A stretch of 64,000 bases of DNA from Tupaia tana (lineage: Eukaryota; Chordata; Mammalia; Scandentia; Tupaiidae), in contig JAKSZU010000011.1 in NCBI GenBank assembly GCA_026018925.1, forward strand, positions 7,736,985 to 7,800,984, read 5' to 3'. The notes under the pieces are model-generated. The model saw only the letters and a list, made by a program, of their open reading frames with translations, made no database searches and was not told where the DNA came from. Of the stretch, positions 1 to 9,829 are shown piece by piece. Within the stretch, counting starts at the first letter, position 1; every line of letters begins with the position of its first letter. A program made the translations under genes and the position numbers.

Positions 1-436
1 GAAAAGTACTTAAAATGATGATTTTGTTCTGCTAGGGTGGGCCCAGTCTGAAGGTAATTTTTCAAAAGCAGCTGCTCCAAGTGTTAGTTAAATGGTGGCA
101 GGGGATTCACTGGACACAGGTGTCATGTTCAATCTTATTCATCTATCAATAAAGCCAGACTCCCAGTGCCGGTTGGGTGGTAGCATGGCACCTCTGAGAC
201 AGGAATTCTATTAACAGACTCATCTCACAACTTCAGCCCGGTCTGTGCTGCAGACTTCAAAGATCCTCCGAAGTCCTTGGCTTCTCACTTGGCTTCTTCA
301 TCAGTCAACTCTGGCTCCTGCCTGCATGATTCAAATGCACATATCATGGGTATTCTCCCTACCATTTGGAGTATGTACTTACAAAATGTTCTTTTTTTCT
401 GGGGGAAAAAATAGCTAAGTGTTTAACTAATTATTA
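1..436. other. Unassigned sequence
   Basis: No repeat family, coding signature or RNA gene was recognised here. The sequence is ordinary mammalian non-coding DNA with short T-rich runs near the right edge, where a SINE begins. Confidence 0.5.
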
Positions 437-684
437 TTTTTTTGGAGAGGTTTTTGCTATAGGGTGTGTGTGCCCACTAGAGAGACAGAGAGATAGAAAG
501 CGAGAAATCAGTCTCCAGGGAGGATGGCCACGCCACAATCCCTTCTCCTCCATTCTCCTCTCGTGATCTTGGGCATGCACGCACATGCGCCCAGCATGAG
601 TTTAAGCCACCGGGTCCAGGACTCAAACCACGGCCGACTACATGGGAGTCCAGTGACGCAGCCATTACACAAACTGCTGGTCCC
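437..684 (-). mobile_element. Family A tRNA-derived SINE, full length
   Basis: A T-run followed by GGAGAGGTTTTTGCTATAGGG marks the A-tailed 3' end on the minus strand. The tRNA-like head ends in CTGCTGGTCCC at the right edge. The body keeps the family landmarks: a GA-rich block, a CTCCATTCTCCTCTCG block and an alternating CA/CG block. No clean TSD is visible. Confidence 0.9.
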
Positions 685-915
685 AGTATTTAATTAATTT
701 TTCAATGGCTTATAGGTACAGTTGGTACAACCTTTAAAAAGGTACAAAAGGGGTAGTGACAAGAAACAAGTTTCTCTCCCACCCTTTCCCAGAGCTGCGA
801 AGTTACTCTTCCTAGTGGCAAATGCTATTTCTCATATCGTGTATATCATTTTGAGGATGTTCTATACAATTACAGTTGTAAGCACATGGCTATTCTTTCT
901 TTTATTCTTTTTTAA

Positions 916-1073
916 AGGATTATTTTATTTAACTTATTATTATTTTCCAGTTTGATTAGAGAGAGACACGGGGTGGGGAGGAGTAAGAAAGCAAGCCGCC
1001 AGGTCTGAGACTTGAACCATGGTCGGCCATGTGGGTGTTCAGCGCCTCTAACCATCATGCCACCTGCCGGCCC
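916..1073 (-). mobile_element. Family A SINE, short variant
   Basis: This is the short form of the family. It has a GA-rich block, then CAAGCCGCCAGGTCTGAGACTT, and ends in the head sequence CCACCTGCCGGCCCC. It lacks the central CTCCATTCTCCTCTCG block. The flanks 899-915 and 1074-1092 (TTATTC and GATTC followed by a T-run) form an approximate TSD inside the old L1. Confidence 0.8.
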
Positions 1074-1179
1074 CTCTTTGATTCTTTTTTTAAGCACAAG
1101 TGATAGCACATTATACACCTCTTTTCAAACTTCTATACCTGTTGGATATAGTTCATTCTACTCTTCTTTATTTTTGGTA

Positions 1180-1413
1180 GAACATATTTGCATTACACAA
1201 CAGGGAAAGAGAGAGACAGAGAGAAAGAAGAACTGTCCATGGGGTCTAATCACATGACATCCCCTTCCTCCAGTTCTCCAGACTCCAGGTTCCTGGGTAT
1301 GTGTGTGTGTTCCTCTGAGTGTTGTCAGGCCAACCTGGCTGGGAATTTGAACCCCCATCGCCATGTGTCTTCCAGCGCTGTAGTCCAGTATGTATGCTAT
1401 TGACTGGGCCATG
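1180..1413 (-). mobile_element. Family A SINE, diverged
   Basis: A GA-rich block is followed by a CCTCCAGTTCTCCAGACTCC block and a degenerate tRNA head ending in GACTGGGCC. It is strongly diverged and therefore old. It is inserted in the antisense L1 3' UTR. Confidence 0.7.
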
Positions 1414-1926
1414 GAAGTTGGGTCTGCTCCTTTCTTTTCAAGGGTATATGAAATTTCACTGTTGTTAATATGCTTCTGTTTATTTAGTTAGACCTCTACT
1501 GATGAACATTTAAAGAGTTCTTAACTTTTTGCTCTCATAAACAATGCCTCAGTGAATATCCTTAAGTCTCATTTAGATATATGTATGAAAAGTTTTTAGA
1601 ACTAGAACTGCCAGGTCACAAGGTATGAACGTTTATAATTTTGAGAGATTGTTCTAAATTATCCTTCATAAAGTCATTTATCAGCCACCATAGCACTGTG
1701 GAGAACAATGACCCCCAAACTTCCCTTGCTATCCCCTCATAATTATTTCCTTGCCTAGTCTCCAACTTCAGCCACCACCAGCTTTCCATTCCTATAGTTT
1801 GTCTTTTCATGAATGTCATATAAGTGTAACCAATCCGTGCATAGGCCTTTGATTCTGACTTCTCTAACTTAGCAGCACACATTTAAGATTAGTCTATGTT
1901 GTTGAGTAGATCAATCATGCATTCCT

Positions 1927-2075
1927 GGAGCCAGCAAGTGCATGGTGGTTCATGCACTGGACTCCCACTTGACTGACTGAAGTTTGAATCCCAAACCTGG
2001 CTGCTTGTTTTCTCACTTTCTCTCTCTCTCTCTCTGGTGAGTGCACATTTCTTACAGCAAATTAACAAAAATAGT
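1927..2075 (+). mobile_element. Family A SINE, short variant
   Basis: GGAGCCAGCAAGTGCATGGTGGTT is the tRNA-like head, followed by GGACTCCCAC, a degenerate B box, a TC-rich block and an A-rich end. It directly abuts the 5' edge of the L1 promoter monomers. Confidence 0.8.
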
Positions 2076-2085
2076 AATGGGTTCA

Positions 2086-2299
2086 CCACCATTACCCCTG
2101 GAGCCTGTGCTACAGATCAGGAGGAACTGGCAGCCAGTGAGGACGGCGGAAGCAGGAGACCACTTCGGGCTTCTTGTTGCTTCCCAGCCTGTCCCAGGTA
2201 CATCCTTTTGCTGCCATTACCCCTGGAGCCTGTGCTACAGATCAGGAGCAGCGGCAGCAAGCAAAGGCAACTAAGGCAAGAGACCACTTCAGGCTTCTT
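2086..2299 (+). promoter_or_regulatory. L1 5' UTR tandem monomers 1 and 2 (about 125 bp each)
   Basis: CCATTACCCCTGGAGCCTG recurs at 2089 and 2214, a spacing of 125 bp, each time followed by a CAGATCAGGA motif and a GAGACCACTTC(G/A)GGCTTC motif. Tandem 5' monomers upstream of ORF1 are the promoter design known from mouse and some other mammalian L1s. Promoter function here is inferred from position only. Confidence 0.75.
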
Positions 2300-3639
2300 T
2301 TTTTTTTTTTCTTTTTCTTTTTTTTTTTTTTAAATTTTTATTTATTTACATTCATTCACTGTACATCATTATAGCATACAAAATGAGATTTTTTCCATTC
2401 ACAGTACAGTGTATATTGGCTCAATCAAGCACATCAACAAATGTGTTATTGTCAACACATAATTTTCCATTTCTTGTTTTCTGTATATTTTGCCTATTTT
2501 CCCATCCTTGATTCCCTATCTCACCCTCTGCCTTCTCCCACTCTCCTCCCACATTGTGTCTGGTATCTATTGTTGCTTTCTCTGCCTCCCCCATTTTATT
2601 GTTTCACTAAATATCTTAATAAATCTAAATATTTTTCAATAGCAAGCACAGCTGAAATATACATATCCATGAACACAAGTCTGACTTTAGGCATAAACCT
2701 CAGTGAATAGAATGAACATACTATAAAGTAGCACCTACCTAGGGCTATATAGCTTACTGCAGTCATCAGATAGGTATTTTTAATGCCTTTTTTTTTTCTT
2801 CTGAAAAATTTTTTTTATTAATTTACATTCATTCCCTGAGCATCATCACAACATACAAAATGTGGTTTCCCATCTAGAATAAACTGCATAGTGGCTTAAT
2901 CATGCATGTTATCATCCATAATATTCCATTTTTACTTTCATGTATATATGTTTTTTACCCCATGTCTGACCCTCTGCTCTATTTCACTCTCTTATTACAC
3001 TATCTCTGCTGTCTACAGTTATCTTCACTTCCTTTTCCCCCAACATTTCGTTGATCACACAATATCATAAGTAATCTAACTACTTACAATAGCAAGTTCA
3101 GCTGATGGTTTCAAGAAAAGCAGTTTTGAACTGGTAAGGATATTTCCTTGAAACTTAAGGCCTAGAAACAGGTAAGTATTCTGTTCAAATAGTAGGTACA
3201 TGAATCCATTGACAGCTCAAGACAGGTCAAAAATGCTTAAACCCAGACAACAAAGCTTAGAAGAAAAGCAGCAATATTTTAGTCAAGTCATAGAATGGTG
3301 TTTCATCGGTTCAGTCTCATGTACTTAATTTTCTTCTGTTTCTGTTGAGGTTCCATCTTCCAGATTGAACTCTGGTATATAATACTCAACTCCATACTTT
3401 GTCCCTACAATTAAGTTGCCCATTTTCTTAGTTTCTGAACTCTTGTTTCTGTGTGTCTGCATTTAATTTTACTGACATAGCACTCCCTTGAGAACTTCTT
3501 GGAGATCTGGTCTGGTGCTGGTAAACTCTTTCAGGTCTTGTTTATCTAGGAATGTTCGTGTCTTTTCTTCCCAAATGAATGATAATCTTGCTGGGTACAG
3601 AATTCTCGGTTGAAATTGCTTTTCCCTTAATGCTTTGAA
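2300..3639 (-). mobile_element. HAL1-like (half-L1) element, 5'-truncated
   Basis: The insert is flanked by a perfect 15-bp TSD, CACTTCAGGCTTCTT, at 2285-2299 and 3640-3654. On the minus strand it runs from the C-terminal part of an L1-type ORF1 (3639 to 3469), through the usual ORF1-ORF2 spacer, straight into a 3' UTR and A-rich tail. No ORF2 is present. Two tail copies lie in tandem, at 2300-2788 and 2789 onward. ORF1 without ORF2 is the definition of HAL1, so the assignment rests on architecture. Confidence 0.75.
3469..3639 (-). pseudogene. C-terminal 56 codons of L1-type ORF1 in the HAL1-like element
   Basis: A continuous minus-strand frame of 56 codons ends in a stop. It matches the C-terminal domain of L1 ORF1p, the RNA-binding chaperone of the L1 particle. 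It contains EKQFQPRILYPARLSF, then TRPDLQEVLKG, both hallmarks of that domain. The frame has no internal stop. The start is lost through 5' truncation at the TSD. Confidence 0.8.
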
Positions 3640-3775
3640 CACTTCAGGCTTCTTACTGCCTCCTCACCCCTCCTAGGTACATCCCTTTGCTGCCATTACC
3701 CCCAGAGCTGGTGCTGTGGATCAGGAGCAGCGCAATCAGTGAGGCCTACTGAGATAGGAAAACTGCACCAGCCCT
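3640..3775 (+). promoter_or_regulatory. L1 5' UTR tandem monomer 3 (right part)
   Basis: TGCTGCCATTACCCCCAGAGC at 3689 continues the monomer series. If the HAL1-like insert is removed, this copy falls 124 bp after monomer 2. The HAL1-like element therefore landed inside a pre-existing monomer array. Confidence 0.7.
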
Positions 3776-4059
3776 CTATTTACCTTCTCTCCATCCAGGA
3801 ATATTTTGAGACTTCGTAGTTTTCTGAACCTTTTCCCTCTTCTATGAGAAACTCTCCAGCTTAGCTCCAGGTGTACCTGGTGCCAGGAGATGGGGAAAGA
3901 AAGGTGGCTGTATACATACTTCTCTGATTGGAAGACAAGGCCTTCTACCAAGAACACATCTGAGAAGTAGAGCTCTTCTTTCCTCCGAAACTACAGAATC
4001 GATACCAGAGAAGCAGGAAGAAGTATATAACCCATCAGATGACTACAAACCAGTGCAGA

Positions 4060-4945
4060 GGCACAAATGTTATGGAAAAATGAGGAAATACCTCTTCTTT
4101 AGTGGAACAAAGCAATTCTTCAACCATGGACAACACAAAATAATTTGCAAGAATGTCAGCAATAGAGTTCTGAATATTCATGGTGACAGAAATGAGGAAG
4201 TCTTTACAAAATTTGAAGGAGGAGATAGACACCATTAAAAAGTCAATCAAAACTTCTGAGATGAAGACAGTAATATAGGAAATCAAGACTTCCCTCGAAA
4301 GTGTTAATAGCATCCTGAACTATGCACAAGATAGAATCTCTGAGCTGGAAGACAAAACCTTTGACTTAGATAAAACCACCAAAAATAATGAAAAATTAAT
4401 TTAAAAAATAAGAACAGCATATGGGAAATACTAGACAGTATAAAATGCCCAAATATCTGAATGATAAGTATTTCAGATGGTGCAGAATCAGACAAGGGCA
4501 TAGAAGATTGATTCTATGAAATTCTTGCAGAAAACTTTCCAAACTCAGAGAAGCAGTCTGACATCTAGACCCAAGGAACACAAGGACCCCAAATAGAATC
4601 ACCATAAGAAGATTCTCTCCACAGCACATCATAACCAGAATGGTAAAAAATCACAAAGATTCTAAAGATGGCAACAGAAAAATGTCAAGTCACTTCCAAA
4701 GGTTACTGTGTATTAGCCTAGCCAACTGAAACTATGCAGACAAGAAAAGAATGGGAAGACATATTCAAAATAAAAGAAAAACCATTTTAACCAAGAATAC
4801 TATATCTGGCAATATACAGATATTTTAGTCAAACAAGAAGAGCGAATAAAATCATCCACAGACAAACTAAAATGGAAAGAATTCACCAATATTAGACCAG
4901 CTCTTCAAGAAGTACTCGAGAGAGCACTATATCTGGAAAACTAAA
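4060..4945 (+). pseudogene. L1 ORF1 (ORF1p) pseudogene
   Basis: The translated phrases DRISELEDKT (coiled coil, near 4335), AENFPNSEKQ (near 4530) and TRPALQE-like residues near 4900 follow the order of L1 ORF1p: coiled coil, RRM, C-terminal domain. Several stops and frameshifts break it. ORF1p is an RNA-binding trimer that coats L1 RNA. This copy cannot encode it. Confidence 0.75.
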
Positions 4946-5029
4946 GAGGGACAGATAGAAATAAGAGAATAAAAAACAACCAAGAAAATAGCTAATAAAA
5001 TGGCAGGGACAAATCCACAAATATTGACA

Positions 5030-6125
5030 ATAATGCTAAATGTTAATGAATTAAATTCTCCAATCAAAAGACACAGACTGGCTGAATGGATAAAAAAACG
5101 GAAACCGGGGGACCAGCAGTTAGCATAATGGCTGTGTCTCTGGACTCCCATGTAGTCGACCGCAGTTCTTGTCCCGGACCCGGTGGCTTAAAATTCACGC
5201 AGGGTGTGTGTGCGTGCATGCCCAAGATCCCGAGAGGAGAATGGAGGAGAAGGGGTTGCGGTGTGGCCATCCCCCCCTAGGGGGTGATTTCTGGCTTTCT
5301 GTCTCTCTGTCTCACTCTGTCTGTCTGGCAAGCGCACATGCCCTATAGCAAAAACCTCTCCAAAAAAAAAATAAATAAATAAATAAATAAAAAAGAAAAA
5401 GGAAAAGAAAAAAGAAAAAAATGAAAAAAACCAGAAACCTTCTATTTGCTGCCTTATAAGAAACACACCTCATAGATAAAGACATACATAGACTAAAAGT
5501 GGAGGGATGGAAAAAGGTATTCCATGCAAATGAAAACCAAGTAAAGACTGGAGTCATGATACTAATATCAGACAAAATAGGCTTTAAGACAAAAACTGTC
5601 AGAAAAGATAAAGAAGGACATTATATTGAACTAAAAGGGCTCATCCACCAAGATGATATAACATTTAGAAATATCTATGCATCCAACTTGGGAGCATCCA
5701 AGTATGTGAAAGAAATACTGGTAGATCTAAAGAGAGGGAGAAACTGCAACATATTCATTGTTGGGCATCTCAACAGCCCACTATCTCCTTTGGACAGGTC
5801 ATCTAGACAAAAAATAAGCAGAGATACGGGATCTAAACGACATCATAAATGAAATGGACTCGACTGACATCTACTGAACTTTCTACCCAACAACCACAAA
5901 ATGTACATCTTTCTCACCTCAGCATGGAATATTTTCAAAGATTGGCCACATGGCAGGGCACAAAACAAGCCTCTAGAAATTCAAAGGCATAGAAACTATA
6001 TCCAGCATCTTCTCCGACCATGACAAAATTAAACTTGAAATGAATTTCAGGAAACTATCTCCGTAATACACAAACATGTGGAAAGTAAACAACTCTACTC
6101 CTGAGTGACTCCACAACGACTGAAG
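5030..6125 (+). pseudogene. L1 ORF2 N-terminal (endonuclease) pseudogene, SINE-interrupted
   Basis: Near 5036 the frame reads like the ORF2 start (MLNVN, then RHRLAEWIKK). After the SINE it continues with EGWKKVFHANENQVKTG, a frame that stays open over 5499-5852 and includes SDKIGFKTKTVRKDKEGHY and VGHLNSPLSPLDRSSRQK. L1 ORF2 usually has GDFNTPL at the last motif, so the catalytic GD is lost here. Further stops follow, for example just before the segment read as ADIYRTF in the family. The reverse transcriptase domain is missing. Confidence 0.8.
5107..5430 (+). mobile_element. Family A SINE, full length, inside L1 ORF2
   Basis: The head begins GGGGGACCAGCAGTTAGC and carries the complete body to CCTATAGCAAAAACCTCTCC plus an A-rich tail with an (AAAT)n part. 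The flanks near 5085-5105 and 5426-5439 share A-rich and GAAACC sequence, an approximate TSD. The insertion postdates the L1. Confidence 0.9.
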
Positions 6126-6134
6126 AAATTGAGA

Positions 6135-6985
6135 CTTTGTTCTTCTTTTACAAAATTGCTTTGTCTATTCTAGGTTTCTTTGCATTTCCACATGCATTTT
6201 AGATTAGGTTTGTCAACTAGAAAAACACTTTTCGGAGTTTCTGTTCACATTTCTTCGAGTTTATAAAGCCTTAGGGAGCAGAATTTGCATCCCCAAAATA
6301 TTGATTCTTTAAGCAAAGGAGGAACCTTTGTATCTCTCCATCCACTTATGTTTTCTTTTGTATCCTCTAAATTTTATACTTTTCACTAGTCTTTTACATC
6401 TTTGTCCTGCTTATCCCTATGTATTTTATAATTGTAATGCTATAAGTTACATTTTGGTTAAAATTTTTATGTCTTCTAACTTTTTTCTAGTATATAGAGA
6501 TACAATGTCTTTTCTTACATTGGTCTTGTATTTTGTAATCTTGCTACGCTCATTTAGTCCTAGTTTGTGTGTGTGTGTGTGTGTGTGAGTGTGTGCGCAC
6601 ATGCGGTTCTGTCAAATTATTTACATTAACAATAGTGGCATCTGAAAAAAAAGAAAAAGACAGCTTTATGTCATCTTCCTTTCTGAACTAGATGGTTTTG
6701 ATTTCTTGTATTTACTTTAAAGACCCTTTAATACAATCTTGAATAGAAATGGTGAGAATGGGCGTGCTCATGTTGTTTCTAATTTCAAAGGAATAACCTA
6801 ACAGTCTTTCACCGTTAGGTATACTAGCCATAGAGTTTTTTTTGTTTGTTTGTTTTCCAAAATGTCATTTATTAGACTGAGAAACTTTCTTTCTATTCCT
6901 GAGGGTTTTTACTTTTTTTTTAAATCAGAAGTAGATTTTGTCCAATGTTTTTGTTATATCTATTGAGATTTTCTTTTTAGTTTAT
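6135..6985 (-). mobile_element. Old L1 ORF2 region, antisense
   Basis: Antisense L1 ORF2 landmarks are recognisable: TTGCTTTGTCTATTCTAGG, AATATTGATTCTT, and TGGTGAGAATGGGCGTGCTC, the counterpart of the usual GTGAGAGTGGGCATCC. A GT microsatellite interrupts it. It is strongly diverged, so the family level is not assigned. Confidence 0.65.
6562..6602 (+). repeat. (GT)n microsatellite
   Basis: About 15 GT units occur, with imperfect ends (GAGTGTGTGCGCACATG). It lies within the old antisense L1 ORF2 segment. Confidence 0.95.
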
Positions 6986-6992
6986 TAATATG

Positions 6993-7550
6993 CAAGCAAG
7001 AAGACAATTGGGACAAAGAAAATCACATCAACCTAGAATTCTACACCCAGCAAAAATATCTTTGAAAACTGTTGGTGAAATAAAAAGCTTTCAGACATAC
7101 AAAGGCAGGAATAAATAATTTCTAGCAGGTCTGTACTGTAAGAAAACTGAAAGGAAGTCCCTCAGGCAGAAGAAAAATGATCCCAGATGGAAATATGGAT
7201 CTATACAAAAGAATGAAGAGCACAGGAAATGATAACTACATTGGTAAATACATAAGGCATTTTCTTACTATTTAAAAGATAATTATTTAAATAAAAATAA
7301 TAACCATTTAGCATGGAGTTCATAACCCATATTAAAGTGTATGAAAACAACAGCACAAAGCTTGGAGGTCTAAGAAATGGATGTATACTATTGGAAAGTT
7401 CTTACAATACATGTCAAGTTGCATGAAGCAGTGCAATGTTGCAGCACTTTTAAAATCACTAGATAAAATGTAATAAGTTAAAGAGGCACAACATAGACTT
7501 TAAAGCAACTACTGAAATAATATGAGTTAATAAGTTACTGCAGTTGTTAC
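6993..7550 (+). mobile_element. Old L1 ORF1-ORF2 junction region, sense
   Basis: AATTCTACACCCAGCAAAAATATC, GACATACAAAGGCAGGAATAA, AGGAAGTCCCTCAGGCAGAAG and GGATCTATACAAAAGAATGAAGAGCAC match the junction between ORF1 and ORF2 of old mammalian L1s. Orientation flips relative to 6135-6985, which gives a head-to-head inversion at about 6990. Confidence 0.65.
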
Positions 7551-7629
7551 AGTGGGTTCAAGCAAAGATACTCAATGAATCCAAAATAAACGAAAAAGAG
7601 TTCTTCTGAAGGAAAAAGAAATATGGCCA

Positions 7630-7832
7630 TGGGATCAGAAAGTGGCACAGTGGTAATCAGACTGGACCCACATAGGTCCCTGGTTCGTGTCCTGGGTCCT
7701 CTCCGTGCATACTGGCCGTGCTCACACATGGGCCTGTACTTCAGGCTGATGGATGCTTGGGATGGATTGTGGCAAGAAGACCCTGCTGGAGGTGCTTCTC
7801 CTTTCTCCTCTCTCTCATAAATGAAATAAGCT
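7630..7832 (+). mobile_element. Family B tRNA-derived SINE
   Basis: The head contains AGTGGCACAGTGGTAATCAGACTGGACCCACATAGG with a B-box-like GGTTCGTGTCC. The body has GGATGGATTGTGGCA and ends in CTCTCTCTCATAAATGAAATAA. It differs from family A in head, body and tail. Confidence 0.8.
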
Positions 7833-8339
7833 TTTAAAAAAGAAGAACTATGGACAAATAGAAAAGAAATAGCAAGACAGTAGGTTCAAACCCAACAATG
7901 TCGATAACATATGAAATGCGAACGATCCTATGTGAACACCAGCTACTTTCTTCTTGCTCTTTTCAGGTGGTTCTTGACTCAGGCTCAGGTAGTATCGTAA
8001 CAAGCACTTACTCATCAGGGCTCACCTGAATGAAATAGGAGACTCTCCCACAGATCTCTGCAGTTCTGTCTCGCTGTAGCTTTCTTTTCTACTTTACCAT
8101 GCCTTGGAAACTCTGGCTACCTTGCTTTTCCTGAATTCTCATGTCTGTCTTTTCAACTCCGGAATATGGCTGGACCTCACCTGAGCTCCTTCTCTTTATT
8201 CTACCTCCAGGAAACTCTCTCCAGGCAGCAGGTAGAGACAATGATAGGATTTGCCTCATTTGCCTCCTGTCCCTTGGGGATTATTCTCTGTTGCTTTATA
8301 TCCAGTGTCCTGCAAGCTGTGTTTTATGAATTTCATTGT
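7833..8339. other. Unassigned sequence
   Basis: No repeat or coding signature was firmly recognised. The right end may belong to the old L1 that starts near 8340. Confidence 0.4.
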
Positions 8340-8752
8340 TTTTATTTGTTCTCCCTGGATGAGAGGACAAACCCAGTCTCTGTTACTCTATCTTGGTCAG
8401 AAGTAGAAATTGGTTTATTCCCTTTTATTGCTGGGAGTTTTCCATTACGTGATTTATTGATTCACTTATTGAAGGTTAGGTTGTTTTGAATTTTTGGCAA
8501 TCATGAATTAAACTTCTATAAACATTTGCATATTACTGTCTACGGACACATGAGTTTTCAATTTACTTAGATTATTATCTAGGAGTGATATTCCTTAGTT
8601 GTTTGTAAAGGTATATTTAATTTTACACCATCTGGCATTCCCACCATTATTCATCATTCTTCTAAGTGTTTGGTTTTGTAGGTTGTTCATTTGTTTACCT
8701 ATTTATTTATTTTTAGTTATTCTAATGAATAGTAGTATCTCATAGTAGTTTT
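8340..8752 (-). mobile_element. Old L1 3' UTR, antisense, left half
   Basis: The stretch AAACTTCTATAAACATTTGCA, ATCTAGGAGTGATATTCCTTAG and CATTCCCACCATTATTCATC is the antisense 3' UTR typical of old L1s. It breaks at about 8750 and resumes at about 11400, so the HAL1-like element between them is an insertion. The part left of 8470 is less certain. Confidence 0.6.
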
Positions 8753-8943
8753 TTTTCTTTTTATTTATTTTGTTGTTATTTTTCTTTTTTTTTAAAATTA
8801 TTTTCCCAGCATGAATACACTGCATATTGGTCCAATCAAAGATATTATCATACACATTATTATCAACAGATAATTTTCCACTTCTGTATTCATTAGATGT
8901 TTTGCCTTTTCCCCCCTTGATTCCCTCCCTCTTGCACCCCCTT
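8753..8943 (-). mobile_element. Extra 3'-end copy of the HAL1-like family
   Basis: The text around 8815-8930 (ACACTGCATATTGGTCCAATC, CAACAGATAATTTTCCACTTC) parallels 9017-9140 of the main element. Two 3' ends therefore sit in tandem. A 5'-truncated copy inserted in the A-rich tail of the other would explain this. Confidence 0.7.
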
Positions 8944-9829
8944 CTTTTTTTAGAAGTTTATTTATTTTACACTTATTTACTGTACATCTTTATAGCATAC
9001 TAAATGAGTTTCCCATCCAGAGTACACTGTACATTGGCTCAGTCAAGGGTATTACCGTACATGTTATCATCAACAGATAATTCTTCACTTTTGTTTCTTA
9101 TATTTTGCTTTTTCCTTCCCCCCGATTCCTTTCCTCTCACCCTCTGCCATTCCCCAGCCTTCTCCAACACTGTCTCTGGTATCCACAGTTGCTTCCCATG
9201 CCTTTTTTTTTCACATTTAATTGATTTACAGAAGATCTTAATTAATCTAACTACTTTCAATGGCAAGTAGATATAGATATATGCATATCTATGAACACAT
9301 GTCCAACTTCAGGCATAAAACTCAGTGAGTAGAATGAACATACTATAAAGTAGCACTAAGCTGAGGCTATATAGCTTACTGAGGTCATTAAACAGTTTTT
9401 TAAAATGTCTTTTTAATTTCAAAAAATGCAGTTTTAGCTTTAATAAATCAAAATCGAAAAATGTCAAGAAAAATGTGCTTAAGACTTAAAGCCAGGAAAA
9501 AGATCAGGATTCTGTTTGAACAGTAGGTAGATGAACCTATCAACAGCTCAAGAGAAGACTAAAATCCTTAAATCTGGAAAACAAAGCATAGAAGAAAATC
9601 AGTAATGTTTTAGCCAAACGTCATAAAATTCTATTTCACCAGTTCAATCTCATGTAATTAATCTCTCTTTTGTTGAATCTGCAGTGTTACTGTGGTCTGA
9701 TTTTTCCATTTAAATTCTGGAAATTAACATTCAACGCTATTATTGATCTTTCCGACCTCGTCCCTACCATTAAGTTGGCCATTTTTTTGGGTTGTTTTTT
9801 GTATTCTTATTTCTGTGTGCCTGCCTTTA

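Larger units (their letters stand above)
690..1910 (-). mobile_element. Old L1 3' UTR (L1M type), antisense, interrupted by SINEs
   Basis: The segments 690-915, 1075-1180 and 1430-1910 read as the antisense 3' region of an old mammalian L1. They carry recognisable phrases such as GATGAACATTTAAAGAG, AACTGCCAGGTCACA and GAATGTCATATAAGTG. Divergence is high. Two SINEs split the element. The subfamily is not assigned. Confidence 0.65.
3776..6130 (+). mobile_element. L1 5' half: leader, ORF1 and start of ORF2
   Basis: Downstream of the monomers are a leader, a broken ORF1 (about 4060-4945), the ORF1-ORF2 spacer and the ORF2 endonuclease region to about 6130, where L1 similarity in this orientation stops. 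The 3' two thirds of ORF2 and the 3' UTR are absent. This is opposite to the usual 5' truncation. A family A SINE sits near the start of ORF2. Confidence 0.75.

Noticed and set aside
437-684. Assignment of the family A SINE to colugo t-SINEs
   Set aside because: Colugo t-SINEs are reported to be tRNA-Ile units without a tRNA-unrelated region, while family A has a body of nearly 190 bp and coexists with tRNA/7SL composites. Tree shrew fits better, but this was not tested by search.
5499-5852. Functional endonuclease gene
   Set aside because: The frame is a piece of an L1 ORF2 cut by a SINE on the left and stops on the right, with the family's GD motif changed to GH.
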